64,000 bases of DNA from Streptomyces sp. CB02923 (GTDB lineage Bacteria > Actinomycetota > Actinomycetes > Streptomycetales > Streptomycetaceae): positions 685,775 through 749,774 of the forward strand of contig NZ_LWKZ01000001.1 of assembly GCF_001905005.1 (NCBI RefSeq), in the 5' to 3' direction. Of the stretch, positions 34,905 to 43,160 are shown in pieces (position 1 is the first letter of the stretch; every line of letters starts with the position of its first letter). The position numbers and the translations under genes were made by a program. A model generated the notes under the pieces. It did not search any database and was not told where the DNA came from. It saw only the letters and a program-made list of their open reading frames with translations.

Positions 34905-35274
34905 GCCCGCTGCGCAACCGGGGTAAGTGGCTGGTCAGCCACTCCCGTCCCACCCGACCGAACGATTGCCCGGACACACGTGTGGCTATCCGGGGTATGG
35001 TGGTAATGCGCCCGCCGAGTATCGGTGGGTCGTTCCACGCATGCGGATGCCCGGTCGGTGGCCCGATCGGCTCCAACCCGACCGCCCTCTCGCGCGGCGC
35101 GTACGCGACGTACGCACAGCGGGAGGGACACCGCTCGCGGTTCGAGTGCTTGAGCGAAGGCAGTGGTCCCACGCCCGTCCGGCCGATCGAGGCCGGCCCG
35201 TACGAAACCGTACAAGGGCGCGGTACGACCCCCTTGGCCGCCTCTCGCCGCGTCTTCACAGAAGAGGCAAGATT
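34905..35274 (+). promoter_or_regulatory. Promoter and long leader of the DEAD-box helicase gene
   Basis: 370 bp without a gene. It holds the palindrome CACACGTGTG (34975-34984), a TATGGT -10-like box (34996-35001) and an inverted repeat GCGTACG-CGA-CGTACGC (35099-35115). If transcription starts near 35008 the 5' leader is about 265 nt, which suggests post-transcriptional control, as known for cold-shock helicases in other bacteria. Confidence 0.45.
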
Positions 35275-37911
35275 CTGTCTACGTTCCGAGACCTCGGGAT
35301 CCTCCCCGAGACCGCCGAGGCCCTTGAAGCCGTCGGCATCACGTCCCCCTTCCCCATCCAGGAGATGACGCTCCCCGTGGCCCTGTCGGGCTCCGACGTC
35401 ATCGGCCAGGCCAAGACCGGCACCGGCAAGACCCTGGGTTTCGGCCTCCCCCTGCTGGAGCGCGTCACCGTCCCCGCGGACGTCGAGGCGGGCCGGGCCA
35501 AGGCCGAGCAGCTGACGGAGGCCCCGCAGGCCCTCGTGGTGGTCCCCACCCGCGAGCTGTGCCAGCAGGTCACCAACGACCTTCTGACCGCCGGCAAGGT
35601 CCGTAACGTGCGGGTGCTGTCGATCTACGGCGGCCGTGCGTACGAGCCGCAGGTCGAGGCCCTGAAGAAGGGCGTCGACGTGGTCGTCGGCACCCCGGGC
35701 CGCCTGCTGGACCTGGCGGGCCAGAAGAAGCTCAACCTCTCGCACGTCAAGGCGCTCGTCCTGGACGAGGCCGACGAGATGCTGGACCTCGGCTTCCTGC
35801 CCGACGTCGAGCGCATCATCAACATGCTGCCGGCCCGCCGCCAGACCATGCTGTTCTCCGCGACCATGCCGGGCGCGGTCATCGGCCTGGCCCGCCGCTA
35901 CATGTCGCAGCCCACGCACATCCGCGCCGCCGCGCCGGACGACGAGGGCCAGACCGTCGCCAACATCAAGCAGCACGTCTTCCGTGCCCACTCGATGGAC
36001 AAGCCGGAGATGGTCACCCGCATCCTCCAGGCGAACGGCCGCGGCCTCGCGATGATCTTCTGCCGTACGAAGCGGACCGCGGCCGACATCGCCGATCAAC
36101 TCGCGCGCCGCGGCTTCGCCTCCGGAGCGGTCCACGGCGACCTCGGCCAGGGCGCGCGCGAGCAGGCGCTGCGCGCGTTCCGCAACGGCAAGGTCGACGT
36201 GCTGGTCTGCACCGACGTCGCCGCCCGCGGCATCGACGTCGAGGGTGTGACACATGTCATCAACTACCAGTCCCCCGAGGACGAGAAGACCTACCTGCAC
36301 CGCATCGGCCGGACCGGCCGCGCGGGCGCCAAGGGCACCGCGGTCACGCTGGTCGACTGGGACGACATCCCGCGCTGGAAGCTGATCAACAAGGCGCTGG
36401 ACCTGCCCTTCGACGAGCCGGAGGAGACGTACTCCACCTCCCCGCACCTCTACGAGCTGCTGGAGATCCCGGAGGGCACCACCGGTGTCCTGCCGCGCGC
36501 GGCACGTACGCGGGCCGGGCTGGCGGCGGAAGAGGTCGAGGACCTCGGCGAGACGGGCGGCCGCGGCCGCGGCGGTCCGCGCCGGGGCGCCGCGCCCGTC
36601 GTCGAGGAGGAGCGTCCGCGCCGCACCCGTACGCCGCGCCAGCGCCGGCGCACGCGCAACGGCGCGCCGGTGGACGGGGCGGGCGCTCCCGAGGCGTCCG
36701 GTACGGCCGAGGGCGGCAGCGCCGCCACGGACGGGCCGCGCCAGCCGCGCCGCCGTCGCCGTACGCGCGGCGGTTCCGGCAGCGCGCCGGCCGCCGTGAC
36801 GCCGGTCCGTGACGAGGCCGCGCCGGCCGCGCGGGCCGCCGAGAGCATCGCGCCGGAGGCCGGGCAGGCCACCGACGCCGCCGAGGCCCCGGCCAAGCCG
36901 CGCCGCCGCCGTACGCGGGGCGCCGCGAACGCCGCCGCCAGGACGGAGACGGCCGGGACGGCAACCACCACCGTGGACACGGCCGAGGCCCCCGCCGAGA
37001 CCGTCAAGGTTCCGGCGCAGGCCACCGGCGAGGCTCCGGCCGCCGCGGAAGCACCGGCCGCCGACGAGGCAGCGGCGCCCGCCAAGCCGCGTCGCCGTAC
37101 GCGCAGCGCCAAGCCCGCGACGGAGGCCGTCGTGGAGACGGTGGAGAGCGCCGAGCCGGTCGCGGACGAGGCTCCGGCCAAGCCGCGCCGTACGCGCAAG
37201 ACCGCCGCCACCAAGAAGGCCGAAGCCGCCGTGGAGACGGTGGAGAGCGCGGAGCCGGTCGCGGACGCGGCTCCGGCCGCGCCGAGCCGTGCGCGCAAGA
37301 CGGCCGCCAAGAAGGCAACGGCCGCCGTGGACACCGCGGAGGGCGCAGAGGCCGCCGCGGACGAGGCTCCGGCCAAGCCCCGTCGCACCCGCAAGACCGC
37401 CGCCACCAAGAAGGCCGAAACCGCGGTCGAGACGGCCGAGGGCACCGAGCCCGCCGCCGACGAGGCCCCGGCCAAGCCCCGCCGTACGCGCAAGACCGCC
37501 GCCACCAAGAAGGCGGAGGACGCTGCCGAGGCCGCCGAGCCCGCGGTGGAGGAGGCTGCTGCCAAGCCGCGCCGTACGCGCAAGACGGCTGCCGCCAAGA
37601 AGGCCGAAGCCGCCGTGGACACGGCGGAGGGCGCGGAGACGGCCACGGACGAGGCTCCGGCCAAGCCCCGCCGTACCCGCAAGACCGCCGCCAAGAAGAC
37701 CGAGACGGCTCCCGCCGCCGAGGCCGACACCGCGGCGGACGAGGCTCCGGCCAAGCCCCGTCGCACCCGCAAGACGGCTGCCGCCAAGAAGGCCGAGACG
37801 GCTCCCGCCGCCGAGGCCGACACCGCGGCGGACGAGGCGCCCGCCAAGCCGCGCGGCACCCGCAAGACGGCCGCCAAGAAGGCCACGGCGGAGGCCCCGG
37901 CCGAGGGCTGA
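35275..37911 (+). CDS. DEAD-box RNA helicase with repetitive Lys/Ala-rich tail
   Basis: ATP-dependent RNA helicase of the RhlE/DeaD type. In order: Q motif (FRDLGILPETAEALEAVG, FPIQ), AKTGTGKT (motif I), PTRELC (Ia), GTPGR, LDEADEMLD (II), SAT (III), RTKRTAAD, VCTDVAARGID, HRIGRTGR (VI). After about residue 400 comes a basic extension, then from about residue 590 to 878 some ten repeats of AKPRRTRKTAA-(T/A)KKAE, resembling histone H1 or HupS-like tails that bind nucleic acid. The start is uncertain: no ATG/GTG fits, and CTG 35275 (or ATT 35272) after AGAGG gives the family N-terminus; the frame is open to 34927. Probably a cold-shock/ribosome-assembly helicase. Confidence 0.88.
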   Translation: MSTFRDLGILPETAEALEAVGITSPFPIQEMTLPVALSGSDVIGQAKTGTGKTLGFGLPLLERVTVPADVEAGRAKAEQLTEAPQALVVVPTRELCQQVTNDLLTAGKVRNVRVLSIYGGRAYEPQVEALKKGVDVVVGTPGRLLDLAGQKKLNLSHVKALVLDEADEMLDLGFLPDVERIINMLPARRQTMLFSATMPGAVIGLARRYMSQPTHIRAAAPDDEGQTVANIKQHVFRAHSMDKPEMVTRILQANGRGLAMIFCRTKRTAADIADQLARRGFASGAVHGDLGQGAREQALRAFRNGKVDVLVCTDVAARGIDVEGVTHVINYQSPEDEKTYLHRIGRTGRAGAKGTAVTLVDWDDIPRWKLINKALDLPFDEPEETYSTSPHLYELLEIPEGTTGVLPRAARTRAGLAAEEVEDLGETGGRGRGGPRRGAAPVVEEERPRRTRTPRQRRRTRNGAPVDGAGAPEASGTAEGGSAATDGPRQPRRRRRTRGGSGSAPAAVTPVRDEAAPAARAAESIAPEAGQATDAAEAPAKPRRRRTRGAANAAARTETAGTATTTVDTAEAPAETVKVPAQATGEAPAAAEAPAADEAAAPAKPRRRTRSAKPATEAVVETVESAEPVADEAPAKPRRTRKTAATKKAEAAVETVESAEPVADAAPAAPSRARKTAAKKATAAVDTAEGAEAAADEAPAKPRRTRKTAATKKAETAVETAEGTEPAADEAPAKPRRTRKTAATKKAEDAAEAAEPAVEEAAAKPRRTRKTAAAKKAEAAVDTAEGAETATDEAPAKPRRTRKTAAKKTETAPAAEADTAADEAPAKPRRTRKTAAAKKAETAPAAEADTAADEAPAKPRGTRKTAAKKATAEAPAEG

Positions 37912-37921
37912 TCCGACCGCA

Positions 37922-37963
37922 CCGACGGCCCGGTTCCCGCGCGAGCGGGGGCCGGGCCGTCGG
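37922..37963. terminator. Hairpin terminator after the DEAD-box helicase
   Basis: Perfect 12-bp outer arms CCGACGGCCCGG/CCGGGCCGTCGG enclosing a second CCCGC-GCGA-GCGGG stem. Confidence 0.8.
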
Positions 37964-38002
37964 CGTGTGCGCCCGCTCGCGCCAGGGTCCCGCGCCCCCG
38001 GA

Positions 38003-38008
38003 TACCCT
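38003..38008 (+). promoter_or_regulatory. -10 box, leaderless promoter of the second hydrolase
   Basis: TACCCT 6 nt before ATG 38015 with no Shine-Dalgarno; no convincing -35. Confidence 0.4.
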
Positions 38009-38014
38009 CGTCCC

Positions 38015-38872
38015 ATGAGCAGGCCGCCCACCCTCACCTTGCCCTCGTGCGCCCGCGCGCGCCGACTCGTCACCGAGCGCGGCGAGTTCGCCGTCCACGA
38101 GGCCCGCCCTGACGGGGCTCCGGCCGGGACCGCGCTGCTCGTACCGGGGTTCACCGGCAGCAAGGAGGACTTCATCGCCCTCCTGGAGCCGCTGGCCGCC
38201 GCGGGTTTCCAGGTGGTGGCCGTGGACGGCCGGGGCCAGCACGAGACACCCGGCCCGTATGACGAATCCGCCTACGCCAAGGGCGAGTTGACGCAGGACG
38301 TGCTCGCCCAGGCGCGCGCCCTGGACACCGGCCCCGTACACCTTCTGGGGCACTCCCTCGGCGGTCTCATCGCCCGTGCCGCGGTGCTGCGCGACCCCGC
38401 GGCCTTCCGCTCCCTGACCGTCATGAGTTCGGGCCCGGCCGCCATCTGCGCGGCCCAGCAGGCCCGCGTGCGGATGCTCATCGACGCCCTCGGGAAGCTG
38501 GACATGCAGGCGGTGTGGCTGGCCATGCGCGAGCTCGACCCACCGGAGGCCGAGGACGCGTCCACCGCCCCGGAGATCGGCGCGTTCCTCCACCGCCGCT
38601 GGATGAACACCGTTCCGCAGCAGCTGACCGCCACCGGGCGGCAGATGTCGACGGAACCGGACGAGGTGGGGGAGCTGGCCGCCGTGCCGCTGCCCAAGCA
38701 CGTCGTGTCGGGCGTCGTCGACTACGTCTGGCCGGTACGGGAAATGGACACGATGGCCGAGCGGCTGGGGGCCCGGCGTACGGTCGTCGACGGCACGGAG
38801 CACTCCCCCAACGCCGAGCGCCCGGAGGAGACGGCGGCGGCACTCGTGGATTTCTGGCGCAGCACGCGTTAA
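38015..38872 (+). CDS. Alpha/beta hydrolase
   Basis: A 285 aa alpha/beta hydrolase. Oxyanion region LLVPGFTGSKEDF, VDGRGQHETPG, nucleophile elbow LLGHSLGGLIARA, the catalytic acid region VVSGVVDYVWP, and the His in VDGTEHSPNAERPEET. A helical cap lies between residues about 150 and 225. Substrate unknown. ATG 38015 fits the family; the long upstream frame is a shadow of the helicase tail. Preceded by a terminator, it is an independent and probably leaderless transcript. Confidence 0.88.
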   Translation: MSRPPTLTLPSCARARRLVTERGEFAVHEARPDGAPAGTALLVPGFTGSKEDFIALLEPLAAAGFQVVAVDGRGQHETPGPYDESAYAKGELTQDVLAQARALDTGPVHLLGHSLGGLIARAAVLRDPAAFRSLTVMSSGPAAICAAQQARVRMLIDALGKLDMQAVWLAMRELDPPEAEDASTAPEIGAFLHRRWMNTVPQQLTATGRQMSTEPDEVGELAAVPLPKHVVSGVVDYVWPVREMDTMAERLGARRTVVDGTEHSPNAERPEETAAALVDFWRSTR

Positions 38873-38897
38873 GGGCGCGCCCTGAGCGCAGCAAGCT

Positions 38898-38978
38898 CTG
38901 AACGCAGCACGCACCGAGCGGGGCCCGCACCGAGCCAGGCGCGCACCGAGCGGGGCCCGCCCTGAGCGGGGCGCGCGC
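38898..38978. repeat. 16-bp tandem repeats between convergent genes
   Basis: Four to six imperfect copies of a 16-bp unit (CCGAGCGGGGCCCGCA) between the hydrolase stop (38872) and the NYN gene stop (38982). Confidence 0.75.
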
Positions 38979-38981
38979 CCG

Positions 38982-39923
38982 CTAGCACTGCGCCTGTACG
39001 TGCTCCCAGAAGCCGTCCCGCAGCGCCCTGCGCAGGTCCGCGTGCCCGCGCAGCGAGTGGTGCAGCAGTGCCTCGGCGGCCGTCAGCAGCTCCTGGTCGA
39101 CCGTGCCCGGCAGGTACGGGTGGCCGGGCAGCAGCTCGGCGATCCAGGGGACGCCGCGTTCGGCCAGCCATTGCGCGGCGATCCGCGCGCCGACGAAGCG
39201 CACCTCGTAGCGGGTGGGCGCCGTGCCGCCGTTGCCGTCGGCCGCCGGGTCCACGTGGTCGTGGGCGACGGCCCGGCGGGTCACGTACGGCTTGCAGAAC
39301 TCCAGGTCGAAGGTGCGCTGACTGTCGACCTCCCACAGCAGCGGCTCGGCCTGGTTGCGCCCGCCGACGGCCTCGATGCCCCACAGGTGGACCCGGGCGC
39401 CGTAGCCCTGCGCGGCCTCCACCGCCGAGACCAGGTCCTCGTCGCCGCCGATCAGGACCGCGTCGCTGATCGCGCGGTGCCGGGCCAGCGACTCCAGGTC
39501 GGAGCGGATCAGGGAGTCGACGCCCTTCTGCTGGTTGTTGGCGTTCAGGTTGCCGAGCCGGACCTTGACGTCGGGCAGCTCGGCGACGCGCTGCTGTTCC
39601 GTGGTGTGGATGCGGCGCCGGGCACCGTCGTACCAGTACACCCGCAGCAGCCGGCTGTCCGGGAAGATCATGCGGGCCTTGTCGATGAAGGCCTCGATGA
39701 GGCCCTCGGCGTCCAGCTCGAAGGCCCTGCGGTCCTCGGTCCCGGCGACCAGCCGTCCGGCGGCCGCGTACACGTACCCCGCGTCGACGAAGGCGGCGTG
39801 GGTCGACGGAGTGGTGGCGACCTCGGCGAGCACCCGTGTGAGCAGCTCGTTGGTGCGGTCGATACCAGCGAGGACCGCGGCGAGGTCGGGTGAGGGGCCG
39901 GTGGGCCGGGCGTCGTCGTTCAT
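38982..39923 (-). CDS. NYN-domain (PIN-like) putative ribonuclease
   Basis: A 313 aa protein. Residues about 40-195 form a NYN/LabA-like PIN-fold: first acidic strand HAAFVDAGYVYAAAG (Asp), VYWYDGA, QKGVDSLIRSDLESLA (second Asp) and VLIGGDEDLVSAVEAA (GDxD, further acidic residues). These acidic residues are the metal-binding site of RNases in this fold. The C-terminal part (about 230-313) contains a helical module ending in HSLRGHADLRRALRDGFWEHV, probably RNA-binding. Start ATG 39923. The substrate RNA is unknown. Confidence 0.85.
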   Translation of the reverse strand: MNDDARPTGPSPDLAAVLAGIDRTNELLTRVLAEVATTPSTHAAFVDAGYVYAAAGRLVAGTEDRRAFELDAEGLIEAFIDKARMIFPDSRLLRVYWYDGARRRIHTTEQQRVAELPDVKVRLGNLNANNQQKGVDSLIRSDLESLARHRAISDAVLIGGDEDLVSAVEAAQGYGARVHLWGIEAVGGRNQAEPLLWEVDSQRTFDLEFCKPYVTRRAVAHDHVDPAADGNGGTAPTRYEVRFVGARIAAQWLAERGVPWIAELLPGHPYLPGTVDQELLTAAEALLHHSLRGHADLRRALRDGFWEHVQAQC

Positions 39924-39984
39924 ACGGGCCCATTGTCCGGCCGGTCACTCAGCGCGCACAACCGCTCTCACTACCCGCCAGTAC

Positions 39985-40012
39985 TTAGACGGCCGAAAAA
40001 TTTCTTTAGCGT
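39985..40012 (+). promoter_or_regulatory. Candidate promoter of the 50-aa protein gene
   Basis: TTAGAC-N16-TAGCGT in an unusually AT-rich stretch (AAAAATTTCTTTAG) between the divergent NYN gene and ORF 40136. The spacer includes the near-palindrome GAAAAATTTC. Confidence 0.45.
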
Positions 40013-40135
40013 AGGGAATGATTGCAGGGAGCATGTCGTTGTACCCACTGGGAACGCAGGGCACCGACGCCCCGCGCGCACCCCGTACAACATCAAAGTT
40101 CTCCGCAGGAGGATCAGACGAAGGGAGAAGCCGCT

Positions 40136-40288
40136 ATGCGCTTCGAGATCATGCGTTTGGACGACGTCGACGGCACCGCCGTGGACAGCACCGTCGTGGA
40201 CGCCGCCTCCGTCAACCGGATCGTGCAGCAGGCCGCCGCAGTCGGCCAGCGCATCTACATCCGCCCAGCCGATACCGCCGCCCGATGA
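40136..40288 (+). CDS. Small conserved protein (50 aa)
   Basis: ATG 40136 has an AAGGGAG ribosome-binding site 8 nt upstream. The 50 aa product (MRFEIMRLDDVDGTAVD, then SVNRIVQQAAAVGQRIYIRP) has a compact beta-alpha-beta pattern with no signal or membrane segment. It looks like a widely conserved Streptomyces small protein; I recall no function. Divergent from the NYN gene and followed by a good terminator. Confidence 0.75.
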   Translation: MRFEIMRLDDVDGTAVDSTVVDAASVNRIVQQAAAVGQRIYIRPADTAAR

Positions 40289-40338
40289 CTCACCGAGCGT
40301 CACTCATGCGCGCCTGAAGCGCCATGTCCGGCGCACGG

Positions 40339-40372
40339 AGCGCCCCGCACGAAACCTTTCGCGCGGGGCGCT
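40339..40372. terminator. Bidirectional terminator
   Basis: 16-bp arms AGCGCCCCGCACGAAA/TTTCGCGCGGGGCGCT with one mismatch and a CC loop, between ORF 40136 and the marC-family stop. Confidence 0.8.
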
Positions 40373-40507
40373 TCGCGCGTGCGGGCCCGGACAGCACGCA
40401 GGCCCCCGGGACAGCGCGCCGCCCCGGCCAGTACGCCGACCCGGCCAGTACACCGTCCCCGCCAGCGCGCCGACCCGGACGGCATACACGGCCGACAGCC
40501 GTACGGG

Positions 40508-41113
40508 TCAGCCGCCGCGCACCACCTGCATGACACCGTTGATGATCTGCTGCACCGCGAGCGCGGACAGCATCATGCCGGCCAGCCGGGTCACCAGCAC
40601 CACCCCGCCGTCCTTGATCACCCGGATGATGACCAGCGAGAAGCGCATCACGAGGTAGAGCACCACGTGGATGGCGGCAATCGCCGCCCACACCGACAGC
40701 TCGCCGCTGATCCCGTCGGCGTGCTGCACCGCGAGGATCACCGAGACGATCGCGCCCGGCCCCGCCAGCAGCGGCATGCCCAGGGGCACCAGCGCCACGT
40801 TGACGTCCTTGGTCTGCGTCGGCTGTTCCGACTTGCCGGTGAGCAGGCTGAGCGCGACGAGCAGGAGCAGCAGCCCGCCCGCGATCATCAGCGCGGGCGG
40901 TGTGATGTGCAGCCGGCCGAGGATCTGCTCGCCGAAGAGACCGAAGACGGCGATGACGCAGAACGCGACGGTGGCCGCCTGCCAGGCCATCTTCCGCTGC
41001 ACCTTGGCGGGGCGGCCGGAGCTGAGGGCGAGGAAGATCGGGATGATCCCGGGGGGATCCATGATCACGAACAGGGTGACGAAGAGCGTACTGAAGACAG
41101 CGAAGTCGAACAC
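40508..41113 (-). CDS. MarC-family integral membrane protein
   Basis: A 201 aa protein starting at GTG 41113 (VFDFAVFSTLFVTLFVIMDP). It has six hydrophobic helices with the family hallmarks DPPGIIPIFLALS and MPLLAGPGAI. MarC (NAAT family) proteins are inner-membrane proteins of unclear transport function; an earlier link to multidrug resistance was not upheld. The length is exactly typical. The long frame extending to 41476 is not supported by the family. Confidence 0.9.
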   Translation of the reverse strand: MFDFAVFSTLFVTLFVIMDPPGIIPIFLALSSGRPAKVQRKMAWQAATVAFCVIAVFGLFGEQILGRLHITPPALMIAGGLLLLLVALSLLTGKSEQPTQTKDVNVALVPLGMPLLAGPGAIVSVILAVQHADGISGELSVWAAIAAIHVVLYLVMRFSLVIIRVIKDGGVVLVTRLAGMMLSALAVQQIINGVMQVVRGG

Positions 41114-41147
41114 AGTGATGGCCTTGCCGGAGGTGGTACGAGAGAGC

Positions 41148-41212
41148 GGAGGTAGGTAGGGGAAGCGGTCGGAAGGATGGGGAGGAGAAAGGTGGGGAGG
41201 AGAGGGAGAGCG
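41148..41212 (+). repeat. Polypurine tract upstream of the marC-family gene
   Basis: About 65 bp of almost pure G/A on the plus strand (41171-41210 has only two pyrimidines), so the mRNA leader of the minus-strand gene would be C/U-rich. No gene lies in the 240-bp gap. Confidence 0.7.
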
Positions 41213-41354
41213 CACGGGCTTACGCGCGCGGGCGCGTGAGCGGGCGGCAGTGGCCCGGACAGGGCTCGGCGGGGCGGACGCCCGCCGGCCGGAGCACGGT
41301 CGTGCCCACCCGGCCGGGACGGGGCACTGCCCGCCGGCCGGAGCGCGGTACGGG

Positions 41355-42209
41355 TCAGCCGCCCGCGCCGGGAACGGGGAAGGCGCCGGTCGCGCGGCGC
41401 ACGATCTCGCCGTATATCTCGGGGTCGGTGGTGTACTCGCCGAGCGCGACGGTCTTGCGGCTGCCGTGGTAGTCACTGGAGCCGGTGGTCAGCAGGCCGA
41501 GGTCGGCGGCGAGGCCGCGCAGCCGGGCCCGGGTGGCGTCGTCGTGGTCCATGTGGTCCACCTCGATGCCGTCCAGCCCCGCCGTGGCCAGCTCGGCCAG
41601 GACGCTCTCGGGGACGACCTGTCCGCGTTTGACCGCCATCGGGTGCGCGAAGACGGTCACTCCGCCCGCGGCCTTGACCAGCCGGATCGCGTCGAACGGG
41701 TCCAGTTCGTGCTTGTCGACGTGGGCCCGGCCGCCGTTGGCGAGCCACTGCGCCGTGAAGGCGTCGGAGACGGTCTCGACGACGCCCAGTTCGACCATCG
41801 CGGCGGCGACGTGCGGCCGTCCCACGGCGCCGTCCCCGGCGATCCGCGCGACCTGTTCCCAGGTGACGGGGACGCCCAGCTCGCGCAGCTTGGCCACCAT
41901 GCCCCGGGCCCGCGGCACCCGGTCGTCGCGGACCAGTTCCCGCTCGCGGGCCAGCTCGGGCTCGTCGGGGTCGAAGAGGTACGCCAGCATGTGCATGCTC
42001 ACGCCGCCGATACGGCAGGACAGCTCGGCGCCGGTGACCAGCGTGAGCCCCCCGGGCAGCGCGGCCCTGGCCTCGGCGTGGCCGCCGACGGAGTCGTGGT
42101 CGGTCAGCGCGACGACGTCCAGCCCGGCTGCCGCGGCGTTGCGCACCAGCTCAGCAGGGGTGTCCGTACCGTCGGAAGCAGTGGAGTGGGTGTGCAGATC
42201 GATGCGCAC
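41355..42209 (-). CDS. PHP-domain phosphoesterase (YciV/RNase AM-like)
   Basis: A 284 aa protein starting at GTG 42209 (VRIDLHTHSTASDGT). The PHP metal-site motifs are in order: DLHTHS, LTDHDSVGG, GAELSC, then FAHPM and EVDHMDHDD, and a final DYHGS. PHP proteins of this size are nucleoside 3',5'-bisphosphate phosphatases or 5'-3' exonucleases on short RNAs. It is cytosolic. The 240-bp gap after it leads to the marC-family gene in the same direction. The exact substrate is inferred from family only. Confidence 0.9.
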   Translation of the reverse strand: MRIDLHTHSTASDGTDTPAELVRNAAAAGLDVVALTDHDSVGGHAEARAALPGGLTLVTGAELSCRIGGVSMHMLAYLFDPDEPELARERELVRDDRVPRARGMVAKLRELGVPVTWEQVARIAGDGAVGRPHVAAAMVELGVVETVSDAFTAQWLANGGRAHVDKHELDPFDAIRLVKAAGGVTVFAHPMAVKRGQVVPESVLAELATAGLDGIEVDHMDHDDATRARLRGLAADLGLLTTGSSDYHGSRKTVALGEYTTDPEIYGEIVRRATGAFPVPGAGG

Positions 42210-42391
42210 GACGCTGAACTCCAGACTGCTGCGGGGCCGGCCAGGGGGACATCAGAAGGATACCGGCCGCCCACCGGCCCCTCGAACACGCGCCCGCGCG
42301 GCCCCCGTCACACAGCCGGCCGCGCACCGGCCCGGCCACCAGGCCCGGTTTCCCGGCCCCCGCCCGTACGACGCCGCCCCTGCGCCGTCCC

Positions 42392-43030
42392 TCACGTGAG
42401 CAGCCGGGGCGACAGCGCCCCGCACGGCAGCAGATCGACCTCGGCGCCCGCGTCCCGCAGGTCGGTCAGCACCAGTTCGTCGTAGAGCAGCAGTCCGGAC
42501 TCGGCGGGCCAGACCACGGCCCACAGCCACAGTCCGCGCGCCTCCCCGGCGAAGACCGCGCGGTCTTCGGGGGCCCCTTCGACGTGCCACAGCGGGGTCG
42601 GGCGCCCGGCCGCCAGCACCTTGACGTGCGGCGGCTTGTTCACGCACATGTGCGGGCCGGGGTCGGGGCCGTCGATGCCCGCGTACCGCGCGCCCAGGCC
42701 GACGCCCAGTTCCTCCGCGATCAGCAGCAGTTCGCCGGGCCCGCCGAGCGGTCCGGGTCCCGAGCAGGCCACCGCGGTGGCGCGTCCGCCGCTGCGGTCG
42801 TCGCCCGCGCAGGCCACGCCGGTGAACAGCCAGCCGACGGGCAGCGGCCACGGCATCCACACCGGCACCTGGGCGCGGCGTACGACCACGGCCAGCGCTT
42901 CGACGCTCGGCGGGACGACCGGTTGCAGAGGATGCACGGTGCCGTGCACGCCGCACTGCCAGGAGTCGGCAAAGAGACCGGGCGCCCGCACCCGGCCACC
43001 GCACTTCGGGCAACTGGGTTCGCCCCTCAT
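42392..43030 (-). CDS. Zinc-ribbon conserved protein (possibly DUF6758)
   Basis: A 212 aa protein. The N-terminal CPKCGG with a later Cys-x-x-His (QCGVHG) forms a probable zinc ribbon (residues 7-30). The rest is a beta-rich domain with WMPWPLPVGWLFTGVA, AVACSGPGPLGGPGE and GPHMCVNKPPHVKV. I associate this architecture with an Actinobacteria-only family of unknown function (I think DUF6758, moderate certainty). It is divergent from the MFS gene and precedes the PHP gene by about 180 bp in the same direction. Confidence 0.8.
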   Translation of the reverse strand: MRGEPSCPKCGGRVRAPGLFADSWQCGVHGTVHPLQPVVPPSVEALAVVVRRAQVPVWMPWPLPVGWLFTGVACAGDDRSGGRATAVACSGPGPLGGPGELLLIAEELGVGLGARYAGIDGPDPGPHMCVNKPPHVKVLAAGRPTPLWHVEGAPEDRAVFAGEARGLWLWAVVWPAESGLLLYDELVLTDLRDAGAEVDLLPCGALSPRLLT

Positions 43031-43130
43031 AGAGCCCCACGGTCCTCCCGGCCGGGCGCCGCGTCAAGGACGATCACCCATCCGGCGTCCCGGCCCGGCA
43101 GCTCCCCCGCCCCACCCATGTAGTTGTAGC

Positions 43131-43160
43131 TTGCATTCATTAGAGCGGCTAACTTATTAT
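43131..43160 (+). promoter_or_regulatory. Sigma70-type promoter of the MFS gene with embedded operator-like repeat
   Basis: TTGCAT (43131-43136), 18-bp spacer, TATTAT (43155-43160): the best vegetative promoter in the window. The inverted repeat TTAG-AGCGG-CTAA (43140-43152) fills the spacer, so a bound repressor would block polymerase. The 60-bp stretch is strikingly AT-rich. Confidence 0.7.

Noticed and set aside
34927..35274. 116-residue N-terminal extension of the DEAD-box helicase starting at ATG 34927
   Set aside because: The extension has no family similarity, no ribosome-binding site and would begin 36 bp from the divergent ferritin-like gene. Its composition looks like leader DNA.
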